Origin: JBBECJ01 sp963763325
GTDB lineage: Bacteria; Chloroflexota; Chloroflexia; Thermomicrobiales; CFX8
Assembly: GCA_963763325.1 (NCBI GenBank)
Contig: CAVXOL010000024.1
Coordinates: forward strand, 868,001 to 932,000
Direction of reading: 5' to 3'
DNA length: 64,000 nt
The translations under genes and the position numbers were made by a program. This document shows, one piece after another, positions 1-9,272 of the stretch (its first letter is position 1; each line of letters begins with the position of its first letter). The notes below the pieces were generated by a model. The model was not told the DNA's origin and did no database searches. It saw only the letters and a list, made by a program, of their open reading frames with translations.

Positions 1-1671
1 CGCGTCAGAGGCTCCTGGACCCAGGTTGGATCGGCATTGGGGAGCGAGACGACAAAGGCGGTATTCACGTCGTCGATCGCCATGATCTCGTCGAGAGCTT
101 CGCGTGGGATGGCGTCGTCGACGTTGAGGACCATGATCGCTTCGCCACCCCGATGATGGCGACCGACCTGCATGCCGGCGATGTTGACCTCGTGCTGGCC
201 GAGGATGATGCCGATCTTGCCGATCATGCCAGGGCGGTCGCGGTGATGGGTGATCAGGACATCGCCTGACAGCGGGCGGTCGAGGGAGAAGCGATCAACC
301 TCGACGATGCCGGCCATCCCGTTCTCCCAGCGAACGGTGACGTGATGGTCGATCTCGTTGGACGTCTCGAACGCGAACTCGACTGCCTGCGCGGTCGTTG
401 CTGACCGGCGCGCGAGTCTCGTCGAAGACGACGCGGGCGTCGATCCGGCTCTCGGCGGCCACCAGCCGGGCATTGACCGGCGTTACCCTCGCAGTTGTCC
501 AATGCTGCAGCCCCTCGGCCAGGGCAGCGACGAAGACGTGCTCCGTCACTTCGGCCGGTATGCTGCCGCGCACGGTCATCGTGACTGAGAGTGGGATCTG
601 CGAGCCAAGCACACCGAGCAGGTGTCCAGCCGCGCCAGCGATCCGCGTCAGCCGCTCAAGATCACCGGCGGCCAGCGACGCAGCCGGCAGGTTGACGGCG
701 TTCGGGACGGCTTCACCACGCAGCGCCGCGATTGTCGTCCGTGAGATGACATCGCCAACGGCGGAGAGTGCCTCCGTGCTGCTGCCGCCAATGTGCGGGG
801 TCAGGACGACATTTGGGCGACCCCAGAGTGGAGAGTGCGTGACCGGTTCGTGCGGGAAGACATCGACACCGGCGGCGGCGACGATCCCGGCGTCCAGCGC
901 CTCGGCCAGCGCCTGCTCGTCGACGACATCGCCACGGGCGGCATTGATGACGATGGCACCGCGCTTGAGGAGCGGGAACGTCTCGCGTCGCAACATGCCG
1001 CGCGTCGCGTCGGTCGATGGCGCGTGGAAGGTGACGATGTCCGACTGCGCCAGCAGGTCCTCGTACGGAACGCGCTCGACGCCGAGTGCGGCGAACCGCT
1101 CGTCCGGAACGAACGGATCATGCCCGATCAAGCGCATCTCGAACGCTGCGAGTCGCCGAGCCACGAGGCTCCCGACGCGGCCGAGGCCGACGATGCCGAC
1201 CGTCTTCCCCTTCAGGTCGAAGGGCTGGTAGCGCTTCCGCTCCCAGCGACCGGCGTGCAAGGTGGCATTGGCATCGACAAGTTGGCGCGAGATGGCCAGT
1301 AGCAGGGCAATCGTGTGCTCAGCAGCCGAAACAGCGTTAGCCCCCGGCGCGTTCAGGACGAGGACGCCGGCACGGGTTGCTGCGGCGACATCGATGTTGT
1401 CAACGCCGACGCCCGCGCGCGCGACGACGCGCAGACGCGGCGCGGCTGCAAGGGCGGCCTCGTCAACGAGCGTTTCGGAGCGGACGACGAGCGCGTCGGC
1501 ATCAGCGAGCGCTGCGTGAAGCGCGGCGACATCGGTCCCGGCGACGTCGACGATGTCAGCCTCGCCGGCCAGACGAGCGCGAGCGTCGGCCGCGATCTGG
1601 TCGGAGATGACGATCGCGGCTGCGCGGAGCCGGTGTCGCAGCGCGTTGCTCGTCAAAGAGCCGCGCGGCAA
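1..1671 (-). CDS. serA: D-3-phosphoglycerate dehydrogenase, C-terminus off the window, one frameshift
   Basis: Oxidises 3-phosphoglycerate with NAD, the first step of serine synthesis, in the cytoplasm. The Rossmann motif GLGRVG is at residues 152-157. The catalytic residues of the D-2-hydroxyacid dehydrogenase family are visible as R246 (NAARGD), E275 (FPHEP) and H293 (TPHIGG). After an ASB-like middle domain the frame breaks near base 398 (an extra C in ACC), and the ACT regulatory domain (ITHHRDRPGMIGKIG, VNIAGMQVG) continues in another frame down to base 1. The last few codons are outside the window. The start is uncertain: ATG 1671 gives an unusual 20-residue extension and overlaps the HAD gene by 116 bases. 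A TTG at 1656 would be closer to family length. It probably forms an operon with the HAD gene. Identity is certain; the exact start and the reality of the frameshift are not. Confidence 0.93.
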
Positions 1672-2206
1672 CCTCGGCCAGATCGACAGCCGGATGGGTG
1701 ATGCCCTTCGGCCGGACGGTCAGCCCGATCGGCAGGAAGTAGCAGGTGACCCCAGCGGCAGCGTATGCCTTCGCGTGGCGGATGCTGTCCTCAACGGCGT
1801 GGGTCACGCCAAGCTCGCGGGCCATCCGGACCTTGTCGTCGGCGAAGTAGACGTCGCAGAGGTCGAGGCCGTGCCGTGCCAGCCAGCCGAGCGTCATCAG
1901 TTCCGACATGGCCGGGCGAGCCGTCACGATGAAGACGTTCTCGCGCCCCAACCGGGTCGTGACGCGCTTGAGGAAGTCCCGAGCCAGCGGGTTGGGCACC
2001 ATGTTCGCGGCTGGGCCGTCCGGCGAGTAGACCCACTCGCGGACAGCCATCGTGACCGCATGACCGGCGGAATCCACAAACGCAGAGTCGGGGAGGACGA
2101 GGTTGAACTGGTCGTTGGCGGCCCTGGCCAGCAGCGCCGGATGCTCGGTCAGCACCCCGTCGAGGTCGATTGCGAGCCGTATTACAGATTGCTGTTGTTG
2201 CTGCAT
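1556..2206 (-). CDS. HAD-superfamily phosphatase, 5'-nucleotidase (NT5C)-like
   Basis: The DLDGVL motif at residues 14-19 is HAD motif I with the nucleophile aspartate. FIVTARP near residue 93 is the motif II region and HAVEDS near residue 137 is motif III/IV-like. The layout resembles small deoxyribonucleotidases (NT5C) and related sugar-phosphate phosphatases. The substrate cannot be read from sequence. Lying directly upstream of serA, it could conceivably supply a phosphoserine phosphatase step, but it does not look like classical SerB. AGGA precedes the ATG by 5 bases. The last 30 or so residues overlap serA in another frame and are Arg/Ser/Pro-rich, so the true C-terminus is probably near base 1650 and a stop may have been lost to an indel. 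Confidence 0.8.
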   Translation of the reverse strand: MQQQQQSVIRLAIDLDGVLTEHPALLARAANDQFNLVLPDSAFVDSAGHAVTMAVREWVYSPDGPAANMVPNPLARDFLKRVTTRLGRENVFIVTARPAMSELMTLGWLARHGLDLCDVYFADDKVRMARELGVTHAVEDSIRHAKAYAAAGVTCYFLPIGLTVRPKGITHPAVDLAEVAARLFDEQRAATPAPRSRDRHLRPDRGRRSRSSGRRG

Positions 2207-2601
2207 GTGATCCTGCCTGCCCTTCCGGCATCATCCATCATCCCAGAACACGTTGACGACGTGACCCATTCCGACGAGCAGCGACTCCACGAGCTACTGC
2301 CCCAACTCGAACTGAGCCAATCGCTATACGGCCAGGACGATGCGAGACGACGACGAGAACAGCCAGCACGCCACGAACGTTGCCCTTTCAGCACCCGGCA
2401 CGCGACCATTCGCGCGCCATCCGTCCCTTGTGCGGGAGGAAACGGGAATGATACAGCGTGAACGGTGGAGGGACGTAGGGATATGGGGACGGGCAACGGG
2501 TTCGGTTGACGCTTGTGTGATTCCGATACCCAGTCCCGAACGCCGGCTGACTCATGCTACGATGCGCGCGAATGAGCGTCCACGCGACGAGGAGGGACTG
2601 A
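2207..2601. other. Divergent intergenic region, HAD gene / GMC oxidoreductase
   Basis: These 395 bases separate two divergent genes and should carry both promoters. I see a TTGACG near 2506 but no convincing -10 at a normal distance. The only clear signal is the GGAGG at 2591-2595 upstream of the GMC gene. No protein-like reading frame was found. Confidence 0.5.
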
Positions 2602-4125
2602 ATGGCCGGGTTGCCGAAGCAGATCGACGTGCTGGTGGTTGGCGGCGGGACTTCGGGTGCGGCGCTGGCCGGGATCATCGCTCGCGATACGTCGAAGACG
2701 GTCGTCCTGCTGGAGGCAGGGCCGGATTTCGGCCCGCTCGACGGCGGGCGCTGGCCGGACGACCTGCTCGACGCGCGCAGGTTCGCTCTCTCGCTCGACT
2801 GGGGGTATGACGGCATCAACCATGTTGCCCAGCCGGATCGCTGCGCATTCCCACGTGCGCGGGTGATCGGCGGCTGCGGGGCGCACAACGGCTGCGTCGC
2901 CGTTGCGGGACACCGCCTGGACTACGACGGCTGGGCGGCAGCCGGGAATCCCGGCTGGGACTGGGCCAGCGTCGAACCGGCCTTCGCACGTGCCAGGCAG
3001 GCGCTGCGTGTGCGCGTTCCCGACGAGTCCGAACTCAACCCATTCCAGGCGTCGTTCCTGCACGCGACCGTCGCGACCGGATTTCCTCGGGTCGAGAATC
3101 TTGACGTGCCGGACCTCGTCAATGGCGTCGCTCCAGCGCCGTTCAACATTCATGACGGCACCCGCTGGTCCTCCGCGCTCGGCTATCTCGACCCGGTGCG
3201 CGGCAACGCGAACCTGACAATACTCGGTGACGCGCTGGTCGATCGAGTGGTGATTGATGGCGGTCGGGCGGTCGCTGTCGAGGCGATCGTTGCTGGCGAG
3301 CGCGTCACGATCGATGCCGGCACGATCGTGCTCAGCGGCGGAGCGTATGGATCGCCAGCAGTGTTGCTTCGCTCCGGCGTCGGCGACCCCGCGCAGTTGC
3401 GCGACCTCGGCGTTGCTGTGGCACATGATCTCCCCGGTGTCGGACGGATGCTGACCGACCACCCGATCTCAAGCGTCGCGATTCAGCCGAGCGACACGCT
3501 GGTCAGAGAGATGAACGCGTTCAAGGAGAGCCACTGGCTCCCGGACGAGCAGGTCGTCCTGCTGGCTGCCAGCCGACACGCGCGGCAGAACGCGTTCGAT
3601 CTGCACTTCCCGGCCTACTCGTCACAGGACCCGGAGACTGGCGAATGGCGGATGCAAGTATCGGTCGGGCAGTTCGACACAGCTTCCTACACCGGCGCAC
3701 TGACGCTGACTTCGCTCGACCCGGCGGCGCCGCCAACGATCGACCACGGCTATATGACGGACCCGGCTGGCCGCGACCGTGACACGCTCGTCCACGGCGT
3801 CGAGATCGCGCTCGATATCGTCGCCAGGATGGCTGATCGAGGGCACGTAGCGTCAATCATCGCCCCGGATCCAACTCGCACGAGCCGAGACGATCTGATC
3901 AAGCACCTCGAAGCTTCGATCCGCACCTGCTACCACCCGGGCTGTAGTTGTCGGATGGGACCTTCCAGCGATCCGACCGCGGTCGTCGACGCAACGGGCG
4001 CGGTGCATGGGCTCGACGGACTGCACATCTGTGACGCATCGATCTTCCCTATTCTGCCGCGCGCGAACAACAATCTGCCGGCCGCGATGCTGGGCGAGAT
4101 GCTGGCACCGGTCATCGGGCGGTAA
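2602..4125 (+). CDS. GMC-family FAD-dependent oxidoreductase
   Basis: An FAD flavoenzyme of the glucose-methanol-choline family, oxidising an alcohol group in the cytoplasm; the substrate is unknown. The N-terminal FAD Rossmann motif is VVGGGTSG (residues 12-19), followed by LLEAGPDFG and the second family signature region RVIGGCGAHNG near residue 92. The C-terminal active-site region has HPGCSCRMG near residue 445, where the family usually has HxxGTCRMG, and NNNLPAAM at about 489. At 507 residues it is the normal family length (500-560). The start is fixed by GGAGG 6 bases before ATG 2602. It is a single gene. There is no signal peptide. Confidence 0.9.
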   Translation: MAGLPKQIDVLVVGGGTSGAALAGIIARDTSKTVVLLEAGPDFGPLDGGRWPDDLLDARRFALSLDWGYDGINHVAQPDRCAFPRARVIGGCGAHNGCVAVAGHRLDYDGWAAAGNPGWDWASVEPAFARARQALRVRVPDESELNPFQASFLHATVATGFPRVENLDVPDLVNGVAPAPFNIHDGTRWSSALGYLDPVRGNANLTILGDALVDRVVIDGGRAVAVEAIVAGERVTIDAGTIVLSGGAYGSPAVLLRSGVGDPAQLRDLGVAVAHDLPGVGRMLTDHPISSVAIQPSDTLVREMNAFKESHWLPDEQVVLLAASRHARQNAFDLHFPAYSSQDPETGEWRMQVSVGQFDTASYTGALTLTSLDPAAPPTIDHGYMTDPAGRDRDTLVHGVEIALDIVARMADRGHVASIIAPDPTRTSRDDLIKHLEASIRTCYHPGCSCRMGPSSDPTAVVDATGAVHGLDGLHICDASIFPILPRANNNLPAAMLGEMLAPVIGR

Positions 4126-4308
4126 CCATCGGGCGATGTAATGCCGCAACGTCTGGTAGCGATCGATCCTGTGATGGCCACGACGTGCCCGAGGATGATG
4201 CTGCGCAAGATAGGCTGCGGCAGCAGGGAGTCAGGCAGGAGCCGTCGATCACGTCATCTCCCTCTATCGTCATGCCGTACAGACGTAAAGGGTGTTGCAG
4301 TCGACTCA

Positions 4309-5143
4309 TTAGATGAATCTGCCGATCATCGCTGTCAGGTCACGAACTCCGCTCATCTCGTCGCCGGGCGCTGTCCGTGGCAGGTTAAAGACGATCCGGT
4401 GCGCTCCGGCATCAATGTACCGCTCGATCACGTCCGGATCGCGGGGCGTTGCGTAGATCGTGGTTGGGATCGGTGCCCGCCCCTGCTCGGCATGCACGAC
4501 GCTGCAATTCCGCTATCCGGTCTTCGACTCCATCGTGCTCGTTCGGGATCCACTCGTCACCGAAGTCAAGGACTCGGTCAAGGACACGCGGTCCCTCACC
4601 GGCGATGGCGATTGGCGGGTGTGGCTGCTGAACCGGCTTCGGCCAGAGCCAGATCGGGTCGAAGTCAACGTACTCGCCATGGAACTCGGCTTCGTCATTG
4701 GTCCAGATCTCACGCATCGCCAGCGCCTTCTCACGGGTGATCGCCCAGCGACGGCGCGGATCGACGCCGTGATTGGCCAACTCCGGCTCGTTCCAGCCGG
4801 CTCCGACGCCCAGCCGTACCCGGCCGTTGGAGACGACGTCCAGGGTCGCCACCGTCTTGGCCAGGATGATCGGGTCGTGCTGCGACAGCAGGCAGACGCC
4901 GGTGCCGAGCAATAGCCGATCGGTGACAGCCGCGACCGTCGCGAGCGCGACGAACGGATCGACCATCTGTTTGCAGGCTTCCAGCCATTCCGGGTCATCG
5001 GGAAAAAGCGAGCGGACCGAGAGCGGGATGTGAGTATGTTCCGGAAGATAGAGCGCGTCGAAGCCGCCCGCCTCGAGTGCGCGTCCGAGCTCGCGAAGAT
5101 CAGCCGTCTGAGCTGTCACCCGAATCTGGACCCCGAATCGCAT
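4309..5143 (-). CDS. Luciferase-like (LLM class) flavin-dependent oxidoreductase, frameshifted
   Basis: A bacterial luciferase-like TIM-barrel monooxygenase, likely F420- or FMN-dependent. Family features are the N-terminal MRFGVQI strand, LPEHTHIP, LLLGTGVCLL, the signature GRVRLGVGAGWN, and WLWPKPVQQPHPPI. The frame breaks near 4495; the last 60 residues (YATPRDPDVIERYIDAGAHR, then RIVFNLP) continue in another frame to a stop at 4309, giving a normal length of about 277 residues. AAAGGGG lies 6 bases before the ATG. It is transcribed divergently from the DUF429 gene. The substrate is unknown; the family includes F420-linked reductases and alkanesulfonate-type monooxygenases. Confidence 0.85.
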
Positions 5144-5252
5144 GATCGCCCCTTTCGAGTCTCTTGCCAGTAATTACAACGGTAGTAGTGGATGCGGTAG
5201 TCTGCATCGGAAGAACTGCGTATCTATAGTGGATCACCGATGGGAGAACCGT

Positions 5253-5957
5253 TTGCAAGTTGTTGGCGTCGATGGCTGTCCGGGTGGATGGATCGCGGTC
5301 GTATGGGACACCGATTCGAATACCTGGGAGCCCCACTTTCACGGCAGATTCTCCGAACTGGTGAATCACCACAAGGATGCGGCCTGCATCGGAATTGATA
5401 TCCCGATCGGACTTCGGGACGACGGTCGTGCGCGCGGCTGTGACGTCGCAGCGCGAGCGTTGCTCGGTTGGCCCAGGGGAGCGAGCGTCTTCCCTGCTCC
5501 GCAACGCAGGTTACTGAATTGTGGCTCGTACTCTGAGGCACTGGCAGCATCTCAGGCTGCGTTTGGCAAGGGAATCTCACGACAGGCGTTTGGGATCTTC
5601 GCGAAAGTTCGTGAGGTCAATCAGAACATGACACCCGACTTGCAGCGTCAAATCGTTGAGGTTCATCCAGAGGTGTCGTTCTGGGCGATGAACAATGGCC
5701 GGCCGATGGAGATGTCGAAGAAGAAATCTGCCGGGTTCGATGCTCGACGGGACCTGTTACGAATGTGCATGCCCCTGGACGTTCCCGAGACGCGTCGCGA
5801 CGCACGGCTACTCGCGCCAGATGCGGGCGCCGACGATCTATTGGACGCGCTAGCCGCCGCATGGACCGCATGGCGTCATGCGAGCCGTGAGGCCATGCGC
5901 ATGTTCGCCGAACCGGGTGTTGACGATGATGGTCTCAGGATGGAAATTGTTTGCTGA
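5253..5957 (+). CDS. DUF429 family protein (predicted RNase H-fold)
   Basis: The N-terminal motif VVGVDGCPGGW and the later IGIDIPIGL are hallmarks of DUF429, a family predicted to have an RNase H-like nuclease fold; no reaction is established. Conserved acidic residues follow in the DDLLDALAAAWTAW helix near the C-terminus. The frame is open back to 5142, but the family begins right at the VVGVDG strand. I therefore prefer TTG 5253, preceded by GGGAG 7 bases upstream; GTG 5229 is an alternative with no clear ribosome site. Length is 234 residues. It is followed by a strong convergent hairpin at 5975-6001. Confidence 0.8.
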   Translation: MQVVGVDGCPGGWIAVVWDTDSNTWEPHFHGRFSELVNHHKDAACIGIDIPIGLRDDGRARGCDVAARALLGWPRGASVFPAPQRRLLNCGSYSEALAASQAAFGKGISRQAFGIFAKVREVNQNMTPDLQRQIVEVHPEVSFWAMNNGRPMEMSKKKSAGFDARRDLLRMCMPLDVPETRRDARLLAPDAGADDLLDALAAAWTAWRHASREAMRMFAEPGVDDDGLRMEIVC

Positions 5958-5974
5958 CCGCACGACACACGCAA

Positions 5975-6001
5975 ACGCGCCTGCCGATCTGGCAGGCGCG
6001 T
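5975..6001. terminator. Bidirectional hairpin between DUF429 gene and small minus-strand ORF
   Basis: Perfect 11-bp inverted repeat (ACGCGCCTGCC / GGCAGGCGCGT) with a 5-base loop, 17 bases after the DUF429 stop. Read on the minus strand it is followed by TTT, so it could serve both convergent genes. Confidence 0.75.
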
Positions 6002-6027
6002 ATCGTGGCTGTAGCGTGGCTGGTGGG

Positions 6028-6126
6028 CTATTTGCGCAGCAGGCGAGCAAGCGTCGACTGGCGCCGGCTGCGTGAAAGCTCTTCCACGCGGTGATTCAGC
6101 TCTACAATGAGCATATCGGGGTTCAT
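6028..6126 (-). CDS. Small 32-residue hypothetical protein
   Basis: Reads MNPDMLIVELNHRVEELSRS followed by RRQSTLARLLRK and a stop. A good ribosome site, AGAGAGGG, lies 6 bases before the ATG, and the composition (an amphipathic helix rich in Leu, Glu and Arg) is not that of a shadow frame. Very short proteins starting MNPD or MHPD and forming one basic helix are, as I recall, common in Chloroflexota and Actinobacteria; their function is unknown. The hairpin at 5975-6001 would end its transcript. Confidence 0.5.
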   Translation of the reverse strand: MNPDMLIVELNHRVEELSRSRRQSTLARLLRK

Positions 6127-6172
6127 CCGCCATCCCTCTCTTCATCGAGTCCGTGACGCTGCTTCGCGTCGG

Positions 6173-6194
6173 AGGTTGACGTCGTTGTCAACCT
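6173..6194. promoter_or_regulatory. Inverted repeat AGGTTGAC-6-GTCAACCT
   Basis: Perfect 8-bp inverted repeat with a 6-base spacer (GTCGTT), about 50 bases upstream of the small minus-strand ORF. It overlaps TTGTCA (6185-6190), which with GATAGG (6208-6213) forms a weak plus-strand promoter at 17-base spacing. It is an operator candidate. Confidence 0.35.
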
Positions 6195-6378
6195 TCAATG
6201 TGACTATGATAGGCTCTCTGCTTCTGTCCGGCATCGTCCATCGTGCCGTACCGCGACCTGTCCAAAGGGACGGCTTCCTGGGAACAGGTCCCATCCGCCA
6301 TAGCCCGTTCGGGCTACCGCACACCGGCACGGATTAGGGACAACGGGAATTGTTAGGAACGACGATCGAACGTACAGT

Positions 6379-6690
6379 ATGAGCATGAAACGACTGATGT
6401 GTGTGCGTCCAATCGAACCACAAATGACTCCCCCGCCGGTCTCTCGTGCCGTGCCGCTGGGTTCTGCCTGGAACGGAATGACACTTCCAGCAGTTCCATC
6501 AGCCGACTGGCCGGCATCGCTCGTTCTCGATCACGCAATCGACCGTGTTGTTCGCGATGCGCTCAGTTCCGGCAGATCCTTTCAGGAAGCGGTCACGCGA
6601 ATCACTGAGCTTGCTCAGACGATTCTGCCGTGCGCGACAGAGGCCGATATCGACCGGAGAGTCCATGCGCAGGTGCTGGCAAATACGTGA
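6379..6690 (+). CDS. Hypothetical protein, 103 residues
   Basis: I do not recognise a family. The second half (ASLVLDHAIDRVVRDALSSG, then FQEAVTRITELAQTILP) reads as two helices of ordinary protein composition, whereas the first 35 residues look less natural. The true start may therefore be the internal ATG at 6478. No clear ribosome site precedes ATG 6379. It is soluble, with no signal peptide. Confidence 0.4.
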   Translation: MSMKRLMCVRPIEPQMTPPPVSRAVPLGSAWNGMTLPAVPSADWPASLVLDHAIDRVVRDALSSGRSFQEAVTRITELAQTILPCATEADIDRRVHAQVLANT

Positions 6691-6810
6691 GGACCGGATT
6701 CAGGGACAACCGGACTGATCAGAATCCTGACGAATTGGTGATGCCGGATACAGAGGGCGAGCACCACAATATGTCGGGAAGTCGATTCGCGCAGCCGAGG
6801 AGTCCGCGTC

Positions 6811-7149
6811 ATGAGCGCCATGCCAGTCGTCACAGTAACTGAGGAGCCAGCGGTTCGCTCGACGCTGGGCACAGTCTGGCAGGTCGATCACCAGGTCCGC
6901 AGTGCCGAAGAAGGCGATATCGACCTCTTTTCAAACGCGACGCAGACGAGCGACGATTGGCTGATTCTCGGCGCAGACGAGCGCGTTAACCTCCGCTACG
7001 TCGCAACCGTCTGGCTGACGTTTGGCACGATTCCGAACCCGGATTACCGCGCAACGCTGACCGGCTTCGACGGGCGCTGTGTCAAGCTCGCTGGAGAGCC
7101 AGTAATCTGGCTCCAGGACGAACTGCTCAAGCGCTCCCGCCGCCGCTAG
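6811..7149 (+). CDS. Hypothetical protein, 112 residues
   Basis: Not a family I recognise. It begins with Thr/Val-rich strands and ends in a basic tail (KRSRRR). The middle (WLILGADERVNLRYVATVWL) suggests a beta-rich domain. GAGGAG about 9 bases before ATG 6811 supports translation. There is no signal peptide or membrane segment. It lies alone between two other small plus-strand genes. Confidence 0.5.
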   Translation: MSAMPVVTVTEEPAVRSTLGTVWQVDHQVRSAEEGDIDLFSNATQTSDDWLILGADERVNLRYVATVWLTFGTIPNPDYRATLTGFDGRCVKLAGEPVIWLQDELLKRSRRR

Positions 7150-7372
7150 CCCCTGGCTGGCCACAGCCAGTCGTCACGATCACGTCTTCAACACCACAAC
7201 ATCAGAGGCGCGATACCCTCAGTAGTATCGTGCTCGCCGAACGTGTGATGAGCGATCGGGCGTGGCACAGCCTTGTGTCCATCAGCTCGCCCCAGCCACC
7301 GGCTCTCACCAGTTTTTCATCCCAGTTCCAGCATCCGTTCAGGATCGGCCGATAGAGTCTGACCATGACGAC

Positions 7373-7384
7373 TCGTTCGAACGA
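7373..7384. promoter_or_regulatory. Perfect 12-bp palindrome TCGTTCGAACGA
   Basis: An operator-like palindrome 17 bases upstream of the secreted repeat protein at 7402, just downstream of a possible -10 (TAGAGT at 7353-7358). A repressor bound here would block initiation. This is an inference from symmetry and position only. Confidence 0.4.
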
Positions 7385-7401
7385 ATGAATGGAAGAGACT
7401 G

Positions 7402-8145
7402 ATGGAAGACCTATCACCAACCCAGCCCGAGGCAGCGGAGCGAAGCTCGGCCTCCAAGCCCAGTGCGGTCCGACGCTGGATCGCCGGAGGCATGCTTGGA
7501 CTTGCGCTTGGCGCCGTATTGCTCGGCGGTACGGCCCTCGCACAATCCGACACAGAAGGTACCGACCTGGGCGAGTCGTTCATCGACAGGCTCGCTGAAA
7601 AGCTCGGTATGACGTCCGACGAGCTCGAGACCGCAATCAAGGAGACCGAGGAAGATGTTATCGACGATGCCGTCGCGAATGGACGGCTGACCGAAGAGCA
7701 GGGAGAGGCGTTGAAGGAGCGTGTCGAGTCCGGACCTGGACTCTTCCGGATGATGCCGGCGCCGTCCGGGATGGGGCGACACGTGCTTGGCAATCTGGAC
7801 ATTGGGCTGTCGACGATTGCCTCAGAGCTGGGGATGACGACGGACGAGTTGCGGGAAGAGCTCGCTACGGGTGCAACACTGAGCGACATCATCACTGACC
7901 ACGGCTCGACCGTTGAGGAGGTCGTCACCGCGCTGGTGGCTGAGGCCGAGACGCAAATGGACGAAGCGGTCGCCAACGGTAGTCTGACTCAGGAACAGGC
8001 CGACCGAATGCTCAGCAACATGCCCGAGCGGCTGACGCAGATGATCGAAAACGGGTTTCCAGACGGCTGCGAACGCTGGTTCAACAACGACGACGCTACC
8101 AGCGATGACGCTGACGGTGCCGACCAGACCTCTGATCAGGTGTGA
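7402..8145 (+). CDS. Exported protein with duplicated helical module
   Basis: The N-terminus has a basic patch (VRRW) and one hydrophobic segment (about residues 27-47, ending TALAQ), a signal peptide or membrane anchor. The exported part contains a repeated unit: LGMTSDELETAI...AVANGRLTEEQ near residues 69-103 and LGMTTDELREEL...AVANGSLTQEQ near residues 143-199. This 'NG-LT-EQ' helical pattern occurs in small secreted proteins of Gram-positive and Chloroflexota bacteria whose role is unknown. The C-terminus is an acidic, Asp-rich tail (NNDDATSDDADG). It is a single gene with its own palindrome upstream and a terminator downstream. No enzymatic motif is visible. Confidence 0.75.
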   Translation: MEDLSPTQPEAAERSSASKPSAVRRWIAGGMLGLALGAVLLGGTALAQSDTEGTDLGESFIDRLAEKLGMTSDELETAIKETEEDVIDDAVANGRLTEEQGEALKERVESGPGLFRMMPAPSGMGRHVLGNLDIGLSTIASELGMTTDELREELATGATLSDIITDHGSTVEEVVTALVAEAETQMDEAVANGSLTQEQADRMLSNMPERLTQMIENGFPDGCERWFNNDDATSDDADGADQTSDQV

Positions 8146-8167
8146 TCCGTAGATTCTGAACGGAGAC

Positions 8168-8197
8168 GCGGCTTCCTGTCACGGTTCAGGAAGCCGC
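8168..8197 (+). terminator. Rho-independent-type hairpin after the exported repeat protein
   Basis: Perfect 11-bp stem GCGGCTTCCTG / CAGGAAGCCGC with an 8-base loop, 23 bases after the stop at 8145. It is followed by ATCGCCGTTTCT, which is only weakly T-rich. Confidence 0.75.
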
Positions 8198-9272
8198 ATC
8201 GCCGTTTCTGCATCGATCTGACTCGAACGTCGTCACATTACGTGTCACGCCCAAAATACGGAAAGGCGGTCTAGATCGCGCACGACACCGGAAGACTTGC
8301 CTCGGCGAATCTCGAGATTGTCCACTGACGGGACTATCGCCTCTTCCAGAACATCCACGCAGGTTGGTCCAGGGGCCGCGTCGGTGTCGTCCCTTGCTGT
8401 CTGCATCGACGGCACACCCACCAGCTTCTTCGGGCCGCGTTATCCGGCGCCCGCTCCCATTGGTGTCCCGCAAGCCAGCAACTCAACCGATCGATCAATC
8501 GTCTTCTCCGAACCAGTGCGACAATACATCAACAGTGAGGCTGAACAATGCGGCGTTGAATCGCACGGTCCCCAGACATTCCCGTGCGACGAACAACGGA
8601 CGAAGCGGGCCAAGCTTGCAACATGGGGCATGGTCGTCACATCGAGCCATGACTCACGTTACACCATCGAAGCGGGAGCGTGTGTCAATCTCTCGTCCGG
8701 GCTCCTCGCAGTTCAAGCCAAAGTACCGGTCACGACTACGGTATTGGCCTGACGTTCTTCCGGACGGATACGGAAGCGATATGCCGATAGCGGCACCATG
8801 TTGGCCTGAAGCACTTCAAAGTTGACGAACGATCCGCGTATCCTGACCTGCTGCATCCCACGTTTTTCACCCGACCCGCACTTTACAGTCACAGTCGTCG
8901 GCGAAGAAGCGTAGGATCCCCGTTCAGATCCTTCCTCCCACGTGAGTGGCTGCGGGTAAGGTGGTCTGTCCTCTGAAGCTTTCGTGATAGATGCGCAATC
9001 GACACTCACCTGACCTCCCGTTCGTGCCAGTTCCCGCGAAACGGCCGGGGTGCAGATCGGTCCGCGTTTGACAGCTCCCGCAGGTTGGATTGGTTGGTCC
9101 TGGAGCATCGCGGCGTTCTGGCGGGTTGACTCGAGTCCCGCCGAACATCCGTTGCTCGACCACTCCCCCTCGCGTACGATACTCGGGATCACGTCCATGA
9201 CAGTTTTCCTCGTCGAGCACGATCATCGTCATTCGCACCTTCGCGCGACATCCAGCCACCGAGGAGGAACCA
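8198..9272. other. 1.1-kb stretch without a recognisable gene
   Basis: Several open frames cross this region on both strands, but their translations are Arg/Ser/Pro-rich or show no protein-like segments, and none has a convincing ribosome site. I see no transposase, RNA gene or repeat array. Base composition is slightly lower in GC than in the flanking genes. It may be decayed sequence. Only the last 30 bases, with the AGGAGGAACC ribosome site, clearly belong to the next gene. Confidence 0.5.

Noticed and set aside
1553..2461. Plus-strand open frame of 302 codons opposite the HAD gene
   Set aside because: Shadow frame; the minus-strand frame has clear HAD motifs.
8713..9198. 161-codon minus-strand frame
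   Set aside because: No recognisable segment, no ribosome site; treated as non-coding.
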